A stretch of 64,000 nt of DNA from Piromyces finnis. Lineage: Eukaryota > Neocallimastigomycota > Neocallimastigomycetes > Neocallimastigales > Neocallimastigaceae. Shown here piece after piece: positions 21,228 through 37,422 of this stretch (the stretch's first letter is position 1; each line of letters starts with the position of its first letter). Both the position numbers and the translations under genes were made by a program. Below the pieces are notes generated by a model. That model made no database searches. It had not been told where the DNA came from and was given only the letters and a program-made list of their open reading frames with translations. The DNA lies in NCBI GenBank assembly GCA_002104945.1, contig MCFH01000044.1:407332-471331 (forward strand), written 5' to 3'.

Positions 21228-22592
21228 CACATATCATAATAAAAACATAATAAAAAATCATTAGTAACTATTTTGATCTATTCTGATGTAGATCCTTTAC
21301 TGTTTTTTTTTTATTGTAATAAAGAAAATAAAAATATAAATAATATTTCTAACATGATAACTAATTTTACAACAGAAAATGATTTTCATATCTAATTTAT
21401 AAAATTACAAACTATACCATTATCAATTATTTATTCATTTTTAACATTTTTCTATTAATTTCTAAATAAATAAAAAAAAAATAGAGATCATAAACCTAAC
21501 ACAAGAATGAAACTGATTTTTTTATAAGTCTAATAATTCAGAGTTATCAATATCATAAATTTTATTTAATTTTCTTGAAGGTGAAAATATAAAATTTTTT
21601 AAGGCTATTCTAATAACTAGAAACTAAACTAATTATTGATAATAAGGAAATAATGTAAATCTTTTTTAATAATTAATTTTTATATTTTAAAATACTGAAA
21701 GAAAATGTATTTCTTGTTTTATTTATATAATTATAATACTAAAATATTTGATAAGAAATAACATATATAAATATACAATAAAATATAAAAAATTATAAGT
21801 TTCATAACATTCATGTGAACTCTAATGTTTAATCAACTTTGTCTTTGTAATTACTAACATTTCCAATAAAGCATTTGAATACGTTTTAAAAATATATTGA
21901 ATAAATATAATTTATTTATAATAGTGTAATTTTAATGTGAGACATGATATAAATTTTCATCGCTATATTGATTTATTGTTTATTTTTATTTTTGTGTATA
22001 TGTCAAGTATTTGATGAAAACAAATAATTTATGTTTGGTTGTTGAGTAAATGTATTTATGATTCCTATTATTTTTTTTTTTTTTTAACTACAACAAATAT
22101 TTTAAGATCTTTATTATTATTTCTCTTTTATTAAAAAGAGGGAAAAAATAATAATAATAATTAAAATAAAAACTTTCCAAAAGAAAAAACTATATCAATC
22201 ATTAAAATTAAATAATAATTATCTATTTTTACCATAGCCTTATAAAATTCAGTATCTATCAACAATTCTCCGCTAATATTTTTTATAATTTTTTTTTTAT
22301 TTTATTTTATTTATACAATGTTTAATTTTAAAATTTTAAAAGAGCGTTTTTATTATATATTATAATTTTATTTCTCTTATTTATATCTAATAAGAACTGT
22401 TATTTTTTGTTTTTTGTTTATTATTAATTATATAATTTTTTATTTTTTATCTTTCTAAATTGCTTTTATATATAATTAATTTAAAATTAAAAAAATTTAT
22501 AAGATAAAAGATATAATGAATGAAACGATTTTGTTCTTTGTTCTTTGTTTTTGTTTTGATTATTTCGTTTTTTCGTTTTTTTCGTTGTTATT

Positions 22593-22624
<32 letters not shown>

Positions 22625-23228
22625 CATTTCGTTACTTTTTATAATAAACTTCCTTTTTTTTAAATATTTTTTCTTCTTTTTTTTTTCTTGATCTACAACT
22701 TTTTAAATTTTCTACCTCATTATTTTATCGAAAGAATTATTTTAAAAGATTATTATATATTTTTTATAAAACTTTAAAAAACATATATAAATAAAAAATT
22801 TTGGGTAAAATATATATATATTTATTTAGGTTTTAATTAAAAATATATAATAGATCTTTTAAATAAAATATTTCTTTTCTTTTATAGAAAATACAGAGGT
22901 ATACATTTAAAAGTATTATTTTTCAAGGATGGTAAAAACAGAAAAATATTAATATTTAAAAAAAATACTTTTTGTTTATAAATTAAAAAAATAGATAAAA
23001 AAATTGAAAATAAATAATTTATATTTATAATATTCTTTTCTTTCCTCTAAAATAAAAATCTAAATAAGAATGGAATATAATATCTTTTCATGATAAAGGT
23101 TAAAAGATAATAGAATGTTTCAAAAGTGGGTAAATTATAAAATTCTTTTCACTAAAAAAAAATAACATTTTTAATTAAAAAATTTTATATTATAGGAATA
23201 TATGATGTTTCAAAAACTATTGATTTAT
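20799..23228. other. Intergenic, receptor B to HSP70 (convergent)
   Basis: 2.4 kb of A/T-rich DNA between convergent genes. It contains the inverted-repeat element at 20971-21099, a long poly(A) run at about 21189-21226 and poly(T) at 22593-22624. No further gene is seen. Confidence 0.6.
20971..21099. repeat. Short inverted-repeat (MITE-like) element
   Basis: The left end GATGAATTAGTAATATCC (20971-20988) is matched in reverse complement at 21081-21099 with one single-base indel. The 129-bp element is clearly less AT-rich than its surroundings and contains four internal TCTG-led units (TCTGGTTAAG, TCTGGCAGAG, TCTGACTAAAAT, TCTGGCTAAAAT). It encodes nothing. I infer a non-autonomous transposon or fold-back element; no clear target duplication is visible. 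Confidence 0.5.
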
Positions 23229-27849
<4,621 letters not shown>

Positions 27850-28150
27850 AGTTGGATATAGTGGTGTATATCTGTAAGCTAAATGTCTGAGCAACTGGAT
27901 GTAGAATAGTATGAGTTATGAGATTGTGATTTAGGACTTTCTTATGTAGAGAGTTGGTCTTATTCAAGTACTGAGTTAACATTAGTTAGAAGATGTAGGT
28001 CTTCTGACAAGGTTATTAACGAAGTGGGTAATGCGTGAGGCTGGTAACAGAGCAGCGAAAACCACTCGCTTGGTACGGTGATTGAGATAGCTGGCTTGAG
28101 TAAGAACCTATTTCTGCTTATAACAATAGTTACTAAACGAAATTCCTTTT
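27850..28150 (+). ncRNA. Signal recognition particle RNA (7SL-like)
   Basis: A 300-bp island with normal base composition and no ORF inside very AT-rich DNA. Its 5' part (27855-27898) follows the Alu domain of 7SL in order: GTGG loop, CTGTAAGC (the conserved UGUAA turn) and TCTGAGC..CTGGATG. At 28041-28050 CTG-GTAA-CAG forms a stem closed by a GNRA tetraloop, followed at once by AGCAGCGAAAACC, the SRP54-binding helix 8 signature (E. coli 4.5S has GGAAGGAAGCAGCC, human 7SL GAAACGGAGCAGG..AAAAC). GTGAG (28035-28039) pairs with CTCGC further 3' to close helix 8. Length about 300 nt is typical, and a T-run follows. Exact ends are not fixed. The RNA scaffolds the particle that docks secretory ribosomes at the ER. 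Confidence 0.85.
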
Positions 28151-28159
28151 TTATTTTTT
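28145..28159 (+). terminator. Probable Pol III terminator of SRP RNA
   Basis: CCTTTTTTATTTTTTTT directly after the SRP RNA-like segment; oligo(T) on the sense strand is the RNA polymerase III stop signal. In DNA this AT-rich such runs are common, so the support comes from position. A TATATAAA-like box lies about 30 bp before the inferred 5' end. Confidence 0.5.
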
Positions 28160-29696
28160 TTACTTTTATTTTAATAAAATAAATTTAATATCGAAAAAAT
28201 TTGAAAATTTATTATGGTAATTAAATATTATATATTTATTAATATAAAACAATATTTATGTATTATACATAAAATAAAGACATAAAAATTTTTTTTGAAA
28301 ACTTATATAAAGGTTAGAATTTAAGATTTATTTATTTTAAGACTTGATATGAATTAAGCATTAGTAGGATTATTCTTCTATGAATAGTTATATAATTGAG
28401 AAATAATAAGAGGCATTAATTTTTTGTTTTAACAAAATATTTTGAATTTTTCTAAATTTTAGTTGTTACAAAGTAAATAAGTAATATTAAAAATACTTTA
28501 TTATGTAAAATGATAAAGTTTTTAATTAGTAAATATGTAATAAATGTAATAAATAATTATATAATTTTAACTGTTAGTAAATGAATTAAAGAATCTATTC
28601 TATTTTTCTGTTATTATTATTTTTTTTTCTTATTCCATCATTTTAATAAATATTTACTTATTTCTATTTTTCTATTTTTCTATTTTCATTTTTTTTTTTA
28701 TAAATATATACTATCATTTATTATAAAAATGAATACTCTATTTTTCTAAGAAAAATTATAATCTTTTTTTTGCACTGCTTCTGTAATACAAAGAAAATAC
28801 TTAATATAAAAAAATTAAAGCAATAATACCAATTTTGAAAAGTAAGAATATGAAAGATAAGAAAAAAAGAATTTTCAAATTTCTTTTTTCTTTATATTTA
28901 ATATATATAATAATATAACATTAATATTAATATATATTTATTAAATATTTTAAAAAAATATATTTAATATAATGTATTACAAATATAATAAATACTATAG
29001 ATACTTTATTATTTAAAAAGAATGAATGTGTATTTAAATTAAAATAGTTAAAGTAAATCAAACATATTTTATGCTTTCTTAAAAAACCATTCTTTCTAAA
29101 GATAATTGTTAAGTGATATTATTAAATAAAATTTGAAGGTAAAGTAAAAAAATGCTTTTAAAATATTATTTTAAATTTAATTTAAATTTAATAAAGTTAG
29201 TAAGTAATAAGGTTTTTATTTAATAGTTGAAATTTAATATAATTCTTATTATTACAATATATTAAAATTTATTAATTTTACAATGTATAGATAAACCATA
29301 ATAGATAATTAATTAAATAATAGAATTTATCATTTTATATATATTTTCAATAAATTGCAATATATGGAGAAAACATAGATTTAGGAAATATATTTTAGTT
29401 TATTAAGTTTCTTGTTATATGATTGGTAAATAATTTAATATTTGTATAGTATTCATATGAATGAATAAATATTATATCATTAAATATGATTATCAATGAA
29501 AATGTATATAAGACTAAAAAATGCCTAAAAATTTTTTATCAACGTTTTTTTCTTCTCTAATTTTTATTTGGTTTTATTGACATTTTAATTAGTGAATGTC
29601 AAAATATTAATTGCTATTTCATAATAATTTTAGAGATTATATTTTATTCTTTATAAAAATAACTTCATTAAAAAATAATACTGTTAATTTTAAAAT
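28160..29696. other. Intergenic
   Basis: 1.5 kb of A/T-rich DNA without recognisable gene, ending in the promoter region of the 428-aa orphan. Confidence 0.6.
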
Positions 29697-30983
29697 ATGA
29701 TTAATTTTGAAGATTTAAGTATTTATTATGAAGATGAAGATATAAAAGCATTTTATGATGAATATAATACAATTTGTAATCCAAACAAATTATTAGAAAT
29801 AGCTAAAAGAGGCATTTTACTCTATGAACCATTAGATTCTTTGAAGTTAATACATCCATATCTTGTAGATATAAGTGTATTAGCACATCAGAATTATATG
29901 ATTTCAAATATTGATCAATACAATAGGATTAAGAGTCTTATCGTCAGTGATATATATGATGAGTATAGCCAAAACAATATTTTAAATTTACTAATTATAA
30001 ACAAAACATTTATAGATTTTTTTATTTTTGATACTGAATTCATTGAATTCCTTATGAATGATAACAAAAATGACAACTTTAATAATTATAACTATGTACG
30101 TATAATACATAAGTTAGTAGAATATGGCTACGTTGAGGAAACAGTAGTTAGAGACTTTTTCTCTCAAGATATTCTTCAAAATACTTCATTTTTATCTACT
30201 ATTAATGATAGATTATCTGGTGATTCGAATTCTAATAATAGCATTGACAAAGAATTATTAGATATAAATATGAATTATATTAATATGGTAAATGATAGTC
30301 AAGACGATGAAGGATTAGCTGCTAATAAAAGTGAAATTGAAAACTGTAAAGAAATAGTAACTTTACATAATTTCTTCTATTTAAATAATAGAGTGGAAGA
30401 ATTCCTTAATATCTTTAACAATTGTAATTTAATTGACTTTGAGAGAATGTTAAATACTAAAGATTGTGAGGATATATTAAACCATATATTAGATAACCAA
30501 AATGATATTAATCCATATAATATAGAAGTCTTAAATAAAAGTCAGCAAAATACTCTCTTATTAGAGAATATCAATGATATTAACTTGATTTATTTATTTG
30601 AGAATAATCCAAGTATATTTAGAAAATTTGATATGCATGCCACATTTGAAAAATTCCCTGTAAGTTTTCCTATTAAAATTATGCAGAAATATTTCCATGT
30701 TTTTGTCAATTATATAAATCAAATACATTTTGAATATCAAAATTCTTACATTAGTGAATTGATGAATGGCTGTAAAAATGATGAATTTTTAGATATTTTG
30801 AGTCATTTCGGTTTTGTAAATCCAGACACTTTAAACGATCTACCATTGTACCATAGAAAACATATCAGTAATTATCAAGCTTTATTAAGTCTTGAGCAAG
30901 AAAAACTTTTAATTAATCAAGAATGTGAAAATTCATATTTACAAAGTTTATCACTAGGTGGTGTTCCATTTCTTTCATTATAA
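29697..30983 (+). CDS. Hypothetical protein, 428 aa, intronless
   Basis: One uninterrupted frame of 428 residues from ATG to TAA with ordinary (not low-complexity) composition and a coding bias, so I take it as real. It is acidic, rich in Asp/Glu/Asn/Ile, without signal peptide or TM segment, and looks mainly helical, with repeated patterns such as NNRVEEFLNIFNNCNLIDFE. The N-terminus is MINFEDLSIYYEDEDIKAFY and the C-terminus SLSLGGVPFLSL. I recognise no domain or active-site motif. It may be a diverged helical-repeat protein; that is only an impression. Neighbours are the SRP RNA and a dead retrotransposon, which give no clue to function. Confidence 0.75.
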   Translation: MINFEDLSIYYEDEDIKAFYDEYNTICNPNKLLEIAKRGILLYEPLDSLKLIHPYLVDISVLAHQNYMISNIDQYNRIKSLIVSDIYDEYSQNNILNLLIINKTFIDFFIFDTEFIEFLMNDNKNDNFNNYNYVRIIHKLVEYGYVEETVVRDFFSQDILQNTSFLSTINDRLSGDSNSNNSIDKELLDINMNYINMVNDSQDDEGLAANKSEIENCKEIVTLHNFFYLNNRVEEFLNIFNNCNLIDFERMLNTKDCEDILNHILDNQNDINPYNIEVLNKSQQNTLLLENINDINLIYLFENNPSIFRKFDMHATFEKFPVSFPIKIMQKYFHVFVNYINQIHFEYQNSYISELMNGCKNDEFLDILSHFGFVNPDTLNDLPLYHRKHISNYQALLSLEQEKLLINQECENSYLQSLSLGGVPFLSL

Positions 30984-33039
30984 TTTTTCTTCACCAAGAA
31001 ATCTAACTTATAAGTAAAACAATACACAAAAACTACACCAATAATTAAATATTTTCTTCTTCTTTTTTAATTTATTCTTTATTATAATTCCAACTTTGCA
31101 ATTTATTATTTTTATTAATAGTTATTTTCTTAGTTTTATATAAACAATTGTTATTGAAAAATCCAAAAAAAAAATCCGGAAGAAAATATAAAATATATAT
31201 TCTTTTGAATTTACTCAATCTAATTATTAATATTTATATATTCATATGATAAGCCAAATTTACAAGAGCATTTATAATATATATAAGATAAAATAGGCAA
31301 GTTTATCAAATTAATATCCATTTATGTTAAATGGTAACAATTGAATAATTATTACAGTAAATGTGATTTAAGTTTTTTTTAAAAACTATGTCAGTAGCAA
31401 TTTATCTATTACTATTATTATAAATGTTTAATCAACTTAAAATAATGTATTTGATAAATTGCTTGTTATTTAAATCACAATAATAATATTTATATATTGA
31501 AAGTAAAGTTATTTTCAATTTATATAAAATCACGAATCAGCGTGTTATCATTTGATATAAGAATAATATTATTGTTCTTCAATTCAAGCTACATATATTG
31601 AATTAAGCTCAAAGTGTTGTTAAATATTAAATAGAAAGTTTTTCAGTGATTGATTTATATTTATTATTAATATAATATCAAGAATATTTTTGATATTAAA
31701 AATATAAAATATAAATTTTAGATACTTTCATGTTAAATTATTATTGGCAATTTCAATAACATTGTCTTAAATTAATTTCAATAGCTTATCTTTTTATTAT
31801 GAAGAAAATCAATTAATTATTAGTTGCTTTATATAAATATATATAAAAGATATGCTACAATAGAAATATGAAACATATGAATAATGTATTATAAAAAAAG
31901 GTAAAAAAGAAAGGAATAGCACTTTAAAAGTGTTAATACGAGAAAGAAAAGATATAAAAAAGGAAGAAAGAATATTATAAGAAGAAAATAAAACCATAAC
32001 CACTATTGTCACGAATAATGTTTTCAACAATAATTGTTTTAATTATAAGAAATGGATAAATTATTTAATTCATATACCAAAATAACTAACTAGTTATTTA
32101 AAATTTTAAAATAAAAAGTAACCTAAGGAAATAATAATAGAGTTATTATTCTGAAAAAGTTAATATATAGATTTATTATAGAGAAAGGCAATAATAATGA
32201 TATTGCTGAGTAAAACAAAAAAAAAAAAAAAACTAAATTATTTTTTAAAAGTATCATAATTTTAACTTAAGTAACAACTCAAAATCAAACTAGATTTAAT
32301 TTTTTTTTTATTAAAAAAAAATTGAAAAAATAACAAATAATTTATCTCTATACAACGTAGAAAAATTAAAAACAAAAGGAAAAATGTAATTAAATATGTA
32401 TTTATATTTAATTACTTTATCATAAAAAAATCTATAAATGTTTATAAAATCAAAAAAACCCAATGAAATAGCAATTTATTTTTTTTTTAAAAAAAAATAA
32501 TTGATTAAAATTATTTTTTTTTACAATTTAAGCTTTTTGCTTAAAAATCATAAAAATTAGAAATCAAAATTAATGATTCCTTTTTTTTTCTTTTTTTTTT
32601 TTAAAAAAAGATAAAAAATCAACAATATATAAATAATTGATTGAAATTATTTTATATTAATATTATTTTTATTTTAATTTATTGTATTAAGCAATATAAT
32701 TTATATTAAAAATAAAACCAAAAAAAAAAAAAAAAGCAAAAAACTAAAAAACAAAAAGACAAAAAAAACCAAAAAACTAAAAATAATAAATATTATTATA
32801 TAATATTTTTATTTAATTTTAAAAACTATAACATATTATATATTTATAATAATATATTAAAACCTATTGATTTTAGCAATTAAATAAATATAATAATAAT
32901 AACAAAAAAAATAATAAAAAAACAAAATAAAAAATATATATAAAAAATCGTTATATATAAGTTTTTTTATATTTTTCTTTTTTTTCTTTTTTTTCTTTTT
33001 GTAGTTAAATAAATAATTATATATCTTAATTTTTATAAT
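30984..33039. other. Intergenic
   Basis: 2 kb of A/T-rich DNA with many short poly(A) and poly(T) runs. No gene seen; the 5' edge of the retrotransposon remnant is indistinct and lies somewhere near 33030-33130. Confidence 0.55.
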
Positions 33040-33129
33040 AATTTGCTGTGAGTTTGATTGGCTATTTCTTTTATATTGACTTTGATTTTGTTGAGATTTT
33101 ATGATAAAAATTGAGTATACGATAGTAAA

Positions 33130-33384
33130 AATATTACTAAAGTATTAGTAACTATTGTTTCTATTCCTAAGAAGGGTGATTTGACAGATTGTGATAACTA
33201 CCGAGGTATATCACTTATCAATAATGGTATTAAGTTGGCTTCAAAAAATGCTACCACTAAAATTTCAGAATATGTCTTAAAAATAATTTCATTAGGCCCG
33301 AACAGTTTGGTTTTCGAAAAAAGGAAGAAAGTATCAGTCTTTTCATTTCAGTTATTAATAATAAAGTTTAAAATATTTGATGCC

Positions 33385-33418
<34 letters not shown>

Positions 33419-34910
33419 TTCAATTCAAGAAATATGTCGTAGACGTTATTTAGATATTAAAGAGACATATTTAGATATTAGGAAAGCATACGATTCAGTC
33501 CCAATAGGTAATATTCTCCATAAATTAGATTGTTTAGGAATTAGAGGTAAGAGTATACAATTTATCAAAAATTTATATTTAACATCTAAGGCTAATGTCA
33601 AATTAGATGGTCAATTCTCGAAATATTATGATGTGAAGAAAGAAATCTGTTAAGGTTGCCAATTTTCTCCTATTCTTTTTAATATCTTTATTAATAATAT
33701 TTTTAAAGAGTGCGAAAATCTTGGTGTTAGTTTAGGAGACATTCGATGTTGTGGTGGACTTTTTGCAGATGATATAGTTATTTGTGCTCCATCAAGAAGA
33801 TGCTTAAAAAAGTTGCTAAAGAGAGTTAATGAATGGGCTTTCTATAATGAAATGGAATTTGGTATCCAGAAATGTTTAACGATGGTGATTCGTTCTGAAT
33901 CATTAAAAAATCAGAACAAGAAAGATCCAACATTTTACTTAGCAGGACAACCTATTCCAACTACTGATTGTTATACTTATCTTGGTGTTCCATTTGATAA
34001 GAATTTGTCCCTTAAACCAGTAATTAAAGCTCTTAATAACAAGGTTTTGAAAGGACTTTTTTCAGTCAGCAAATTCCTAAGAAATCCTAATATTCCTATT
34101 TCTTTCAAAAAGCTAGTACTTAACTCACAAGTGATTAGCAGAATTTCATACTTTGCACCATTACTTGGATCCAACAAAGCTAGGTCTAGGATTGCTCAGA
34201 AGATTGTTAACAAAGGAATACGATGGGTTGCCGGAGTTCATAAAGCTGTATCATTTATATCTTTATACTCTATCTCAAAAGATTTGAATATTCCTCCATT
34301 GTCAGCCAAATGTGCGTTAGCTCAGGTTAGATGTTTTAACAAATGGAAAAACTCGAATTGTATTATCTCATACCTTATCAGTTACATTCCTAAATTTAGA
34401 AAATATACATGGTGCAAATCAAGTAGGACTCTTGATAAAAAAATTAAAGACGGAGATGTTAAAGCAGTTAAAAATTTTTATTGGAAAGATCTCAAAGGAA
34501 ATTCAAGCAAAACTCAATACTATGACGACAATAAATATATTGAAATTAAAGATTTTATTAAATTGTGCTACAAGTATCCCGAATTTGCCTATGATTTTTA
34601 CTGGCTATTGAAAGCAAGGAGCGGATTCAAATTGGATGCTAGAATTGCAAAAGCTGCTAAATTTGTTGATCCAGTTTGTCCTAACTACTGTCCATGTTGC
34701 AAGAGTGGAGATCAAAGTATTTAACATTGGTTATTAGATTGTCCAACTTTTAGAGAATGGAAAGAATTTTGTAAATGACAGATTCAATTGGACACTTACG
34801 AAAGAACACCATTCTTGACGGTAACAGAGGAACTTCTAACCAAAATTATGTCTTTTGTTATTAGCAAGCAATGTTTAATTACCAAAAGATTTGAAGTGAA
34901 GAAACAGTAA
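33130..34910 (+). pseudogene. LINE reverse transcriptase pseudogene
   Basis: Readable pieces, in frame order: VSIPKKGDLTDCDNYRGISL, then QFGFRKKEESISLF, DIRKAYDSVPIGNILHKLD, GCQFSPILFNIFINNIF, GGLFADDIVI (the FADD catalytic box of RT), then a 303-residue open stretch (33813-34724) with LGVPFDKNLSLKP and the zinc motif CPNYCPCCKSGDQSI-HWLLDCP. Breaks: a nested insertion at 33354-33414, a TAA at 33651-33653 where LINEs normally have Gln (RQGCPLSP), a TAA at 34722-34724 within the zinc motif and a TGA at about 34777. The element is therefore dead. The frame would end at TAA 34908-34910. Confidence 0.85.
33343..33425 (+). repeat. Nested 3'-tail insertion with target-site duplication
   Basis: Inside the RT frame, TCATTTCAGTT (33343-33353) and TCATTTCAATT (33415-33425) flank 61 bp made of a 34-bp unique piece and A27. 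Removing the insert and one flank restores the frame SISLFIS(I)QEICRRR. The unique piece ending GATGCCGTTA nearly equals the 3' end of the host element at 35165-35200, so it is an extremely 5'-truncated copy of the same family. Confidence 0.8.
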
Positions 34911-34942
34911 GACAGGCCAGGAGGACCAGCGCAACCAATGGA

Positions 34943-34975
34943 GATCAAAATTTTGTCCATGACAAAATTTTGATC
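34943..34975 (+). other. Perfect hairpin in LINE 3' untranslated region
   Basis: GATCAAAATTTTGTC, a 3-nt CAT loop, and GACAAAATTTTGATC form a perfect 15-bp stem, 32 bp after the last stop of the RT frame. Some LINEs use a 3' hairpin as the RT recognition site, so this may be that signal; it is an inference. Confidence 0.65.
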
Positions 34976-35214
34976 TTTGACTCGGTGTTCCATCGGCAGT
35001 CAAATACAATTATTGTACTTTAGTATAATAGTGGCTTTCTTACTTTAATTAAAATTAATAAAATACATTATACCCAATTTTTATTCATTTGTGTTTATTT
35101 AAACATATTTTTTTTTTTTTTTAATTTTTATATTTATTTTTAATTTTGTTTTTTATAACATGTTTTATAATAATAAGGTTTAAAAATATTTGATGCCATT
35201 AAAAAAAAAAAAAA

Positions 35215-36797
<1,583 letters not shown>

Positions 36798-37289
36798 ATG
36801 ATTAACTCAGAATCAATACCAAGACTTTCATTTAGAAAGAAAGAAAAACTAATTTATGATTTTTCGAGGCAACAGTCAAAAGGAGTAATGCATTTAAACA
36901 AACGTACTCCTGATGATAGTTGGAGAGATGATCCTTTCTTTAAAGATGATAGTTGGAGGGATGATCCTTTCTTTAAGGATGATAGTTGGAGGGACGATCC
37001 TTTCTTTAAAGATGATAGTTGGAGGGACGATCCTTTTTTTAAAACTGGTAATAGTGGAAATGGTAGTAGTTCTTCTTCTTCTTCTTCTTCTTCTTCTTCT
37101 TCAAATAAAAATAATAATAGCAACGCAAATAAAAATAATTATACTCCGTCATCAAATAACAGTAATAGTGTAAACAAAAACAATAATAATATATCTTCAA
37201 GTAATAGTAATAATGTAAATAATAATAATAATAATCAATCAAGTAACAGTAATAATATAAATAGAAATAATAGCAACTCATTCCCAAAT

Positions 37290-37353
<64 letters not shown>

Positions 37354-37355
37354 GC

Positions 37356-37422
<67 letters not shown>

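Larger units (their letters stand above)
33040..35214 (+). mobile_element. Decayed, 5'-truncated non-LTR (LINE) retrotransposon
   Basis: The segment holds a broken reverse transcriptase frame, a C-terminal CCHC-type zinc motif, a 3' untranslated region with a perfect hairpin, and a 3' terminus ending GATGCCATTA followed by A14 (35201-35214). It is in the order expected for a LINE whose endonuclease and most N-terminal sequence are missing. Its base composition is less AT-rich than its surroundings. The 5' limit is approximate, and I could not find target-site duplications for the whole element. Confidence 0.8.
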
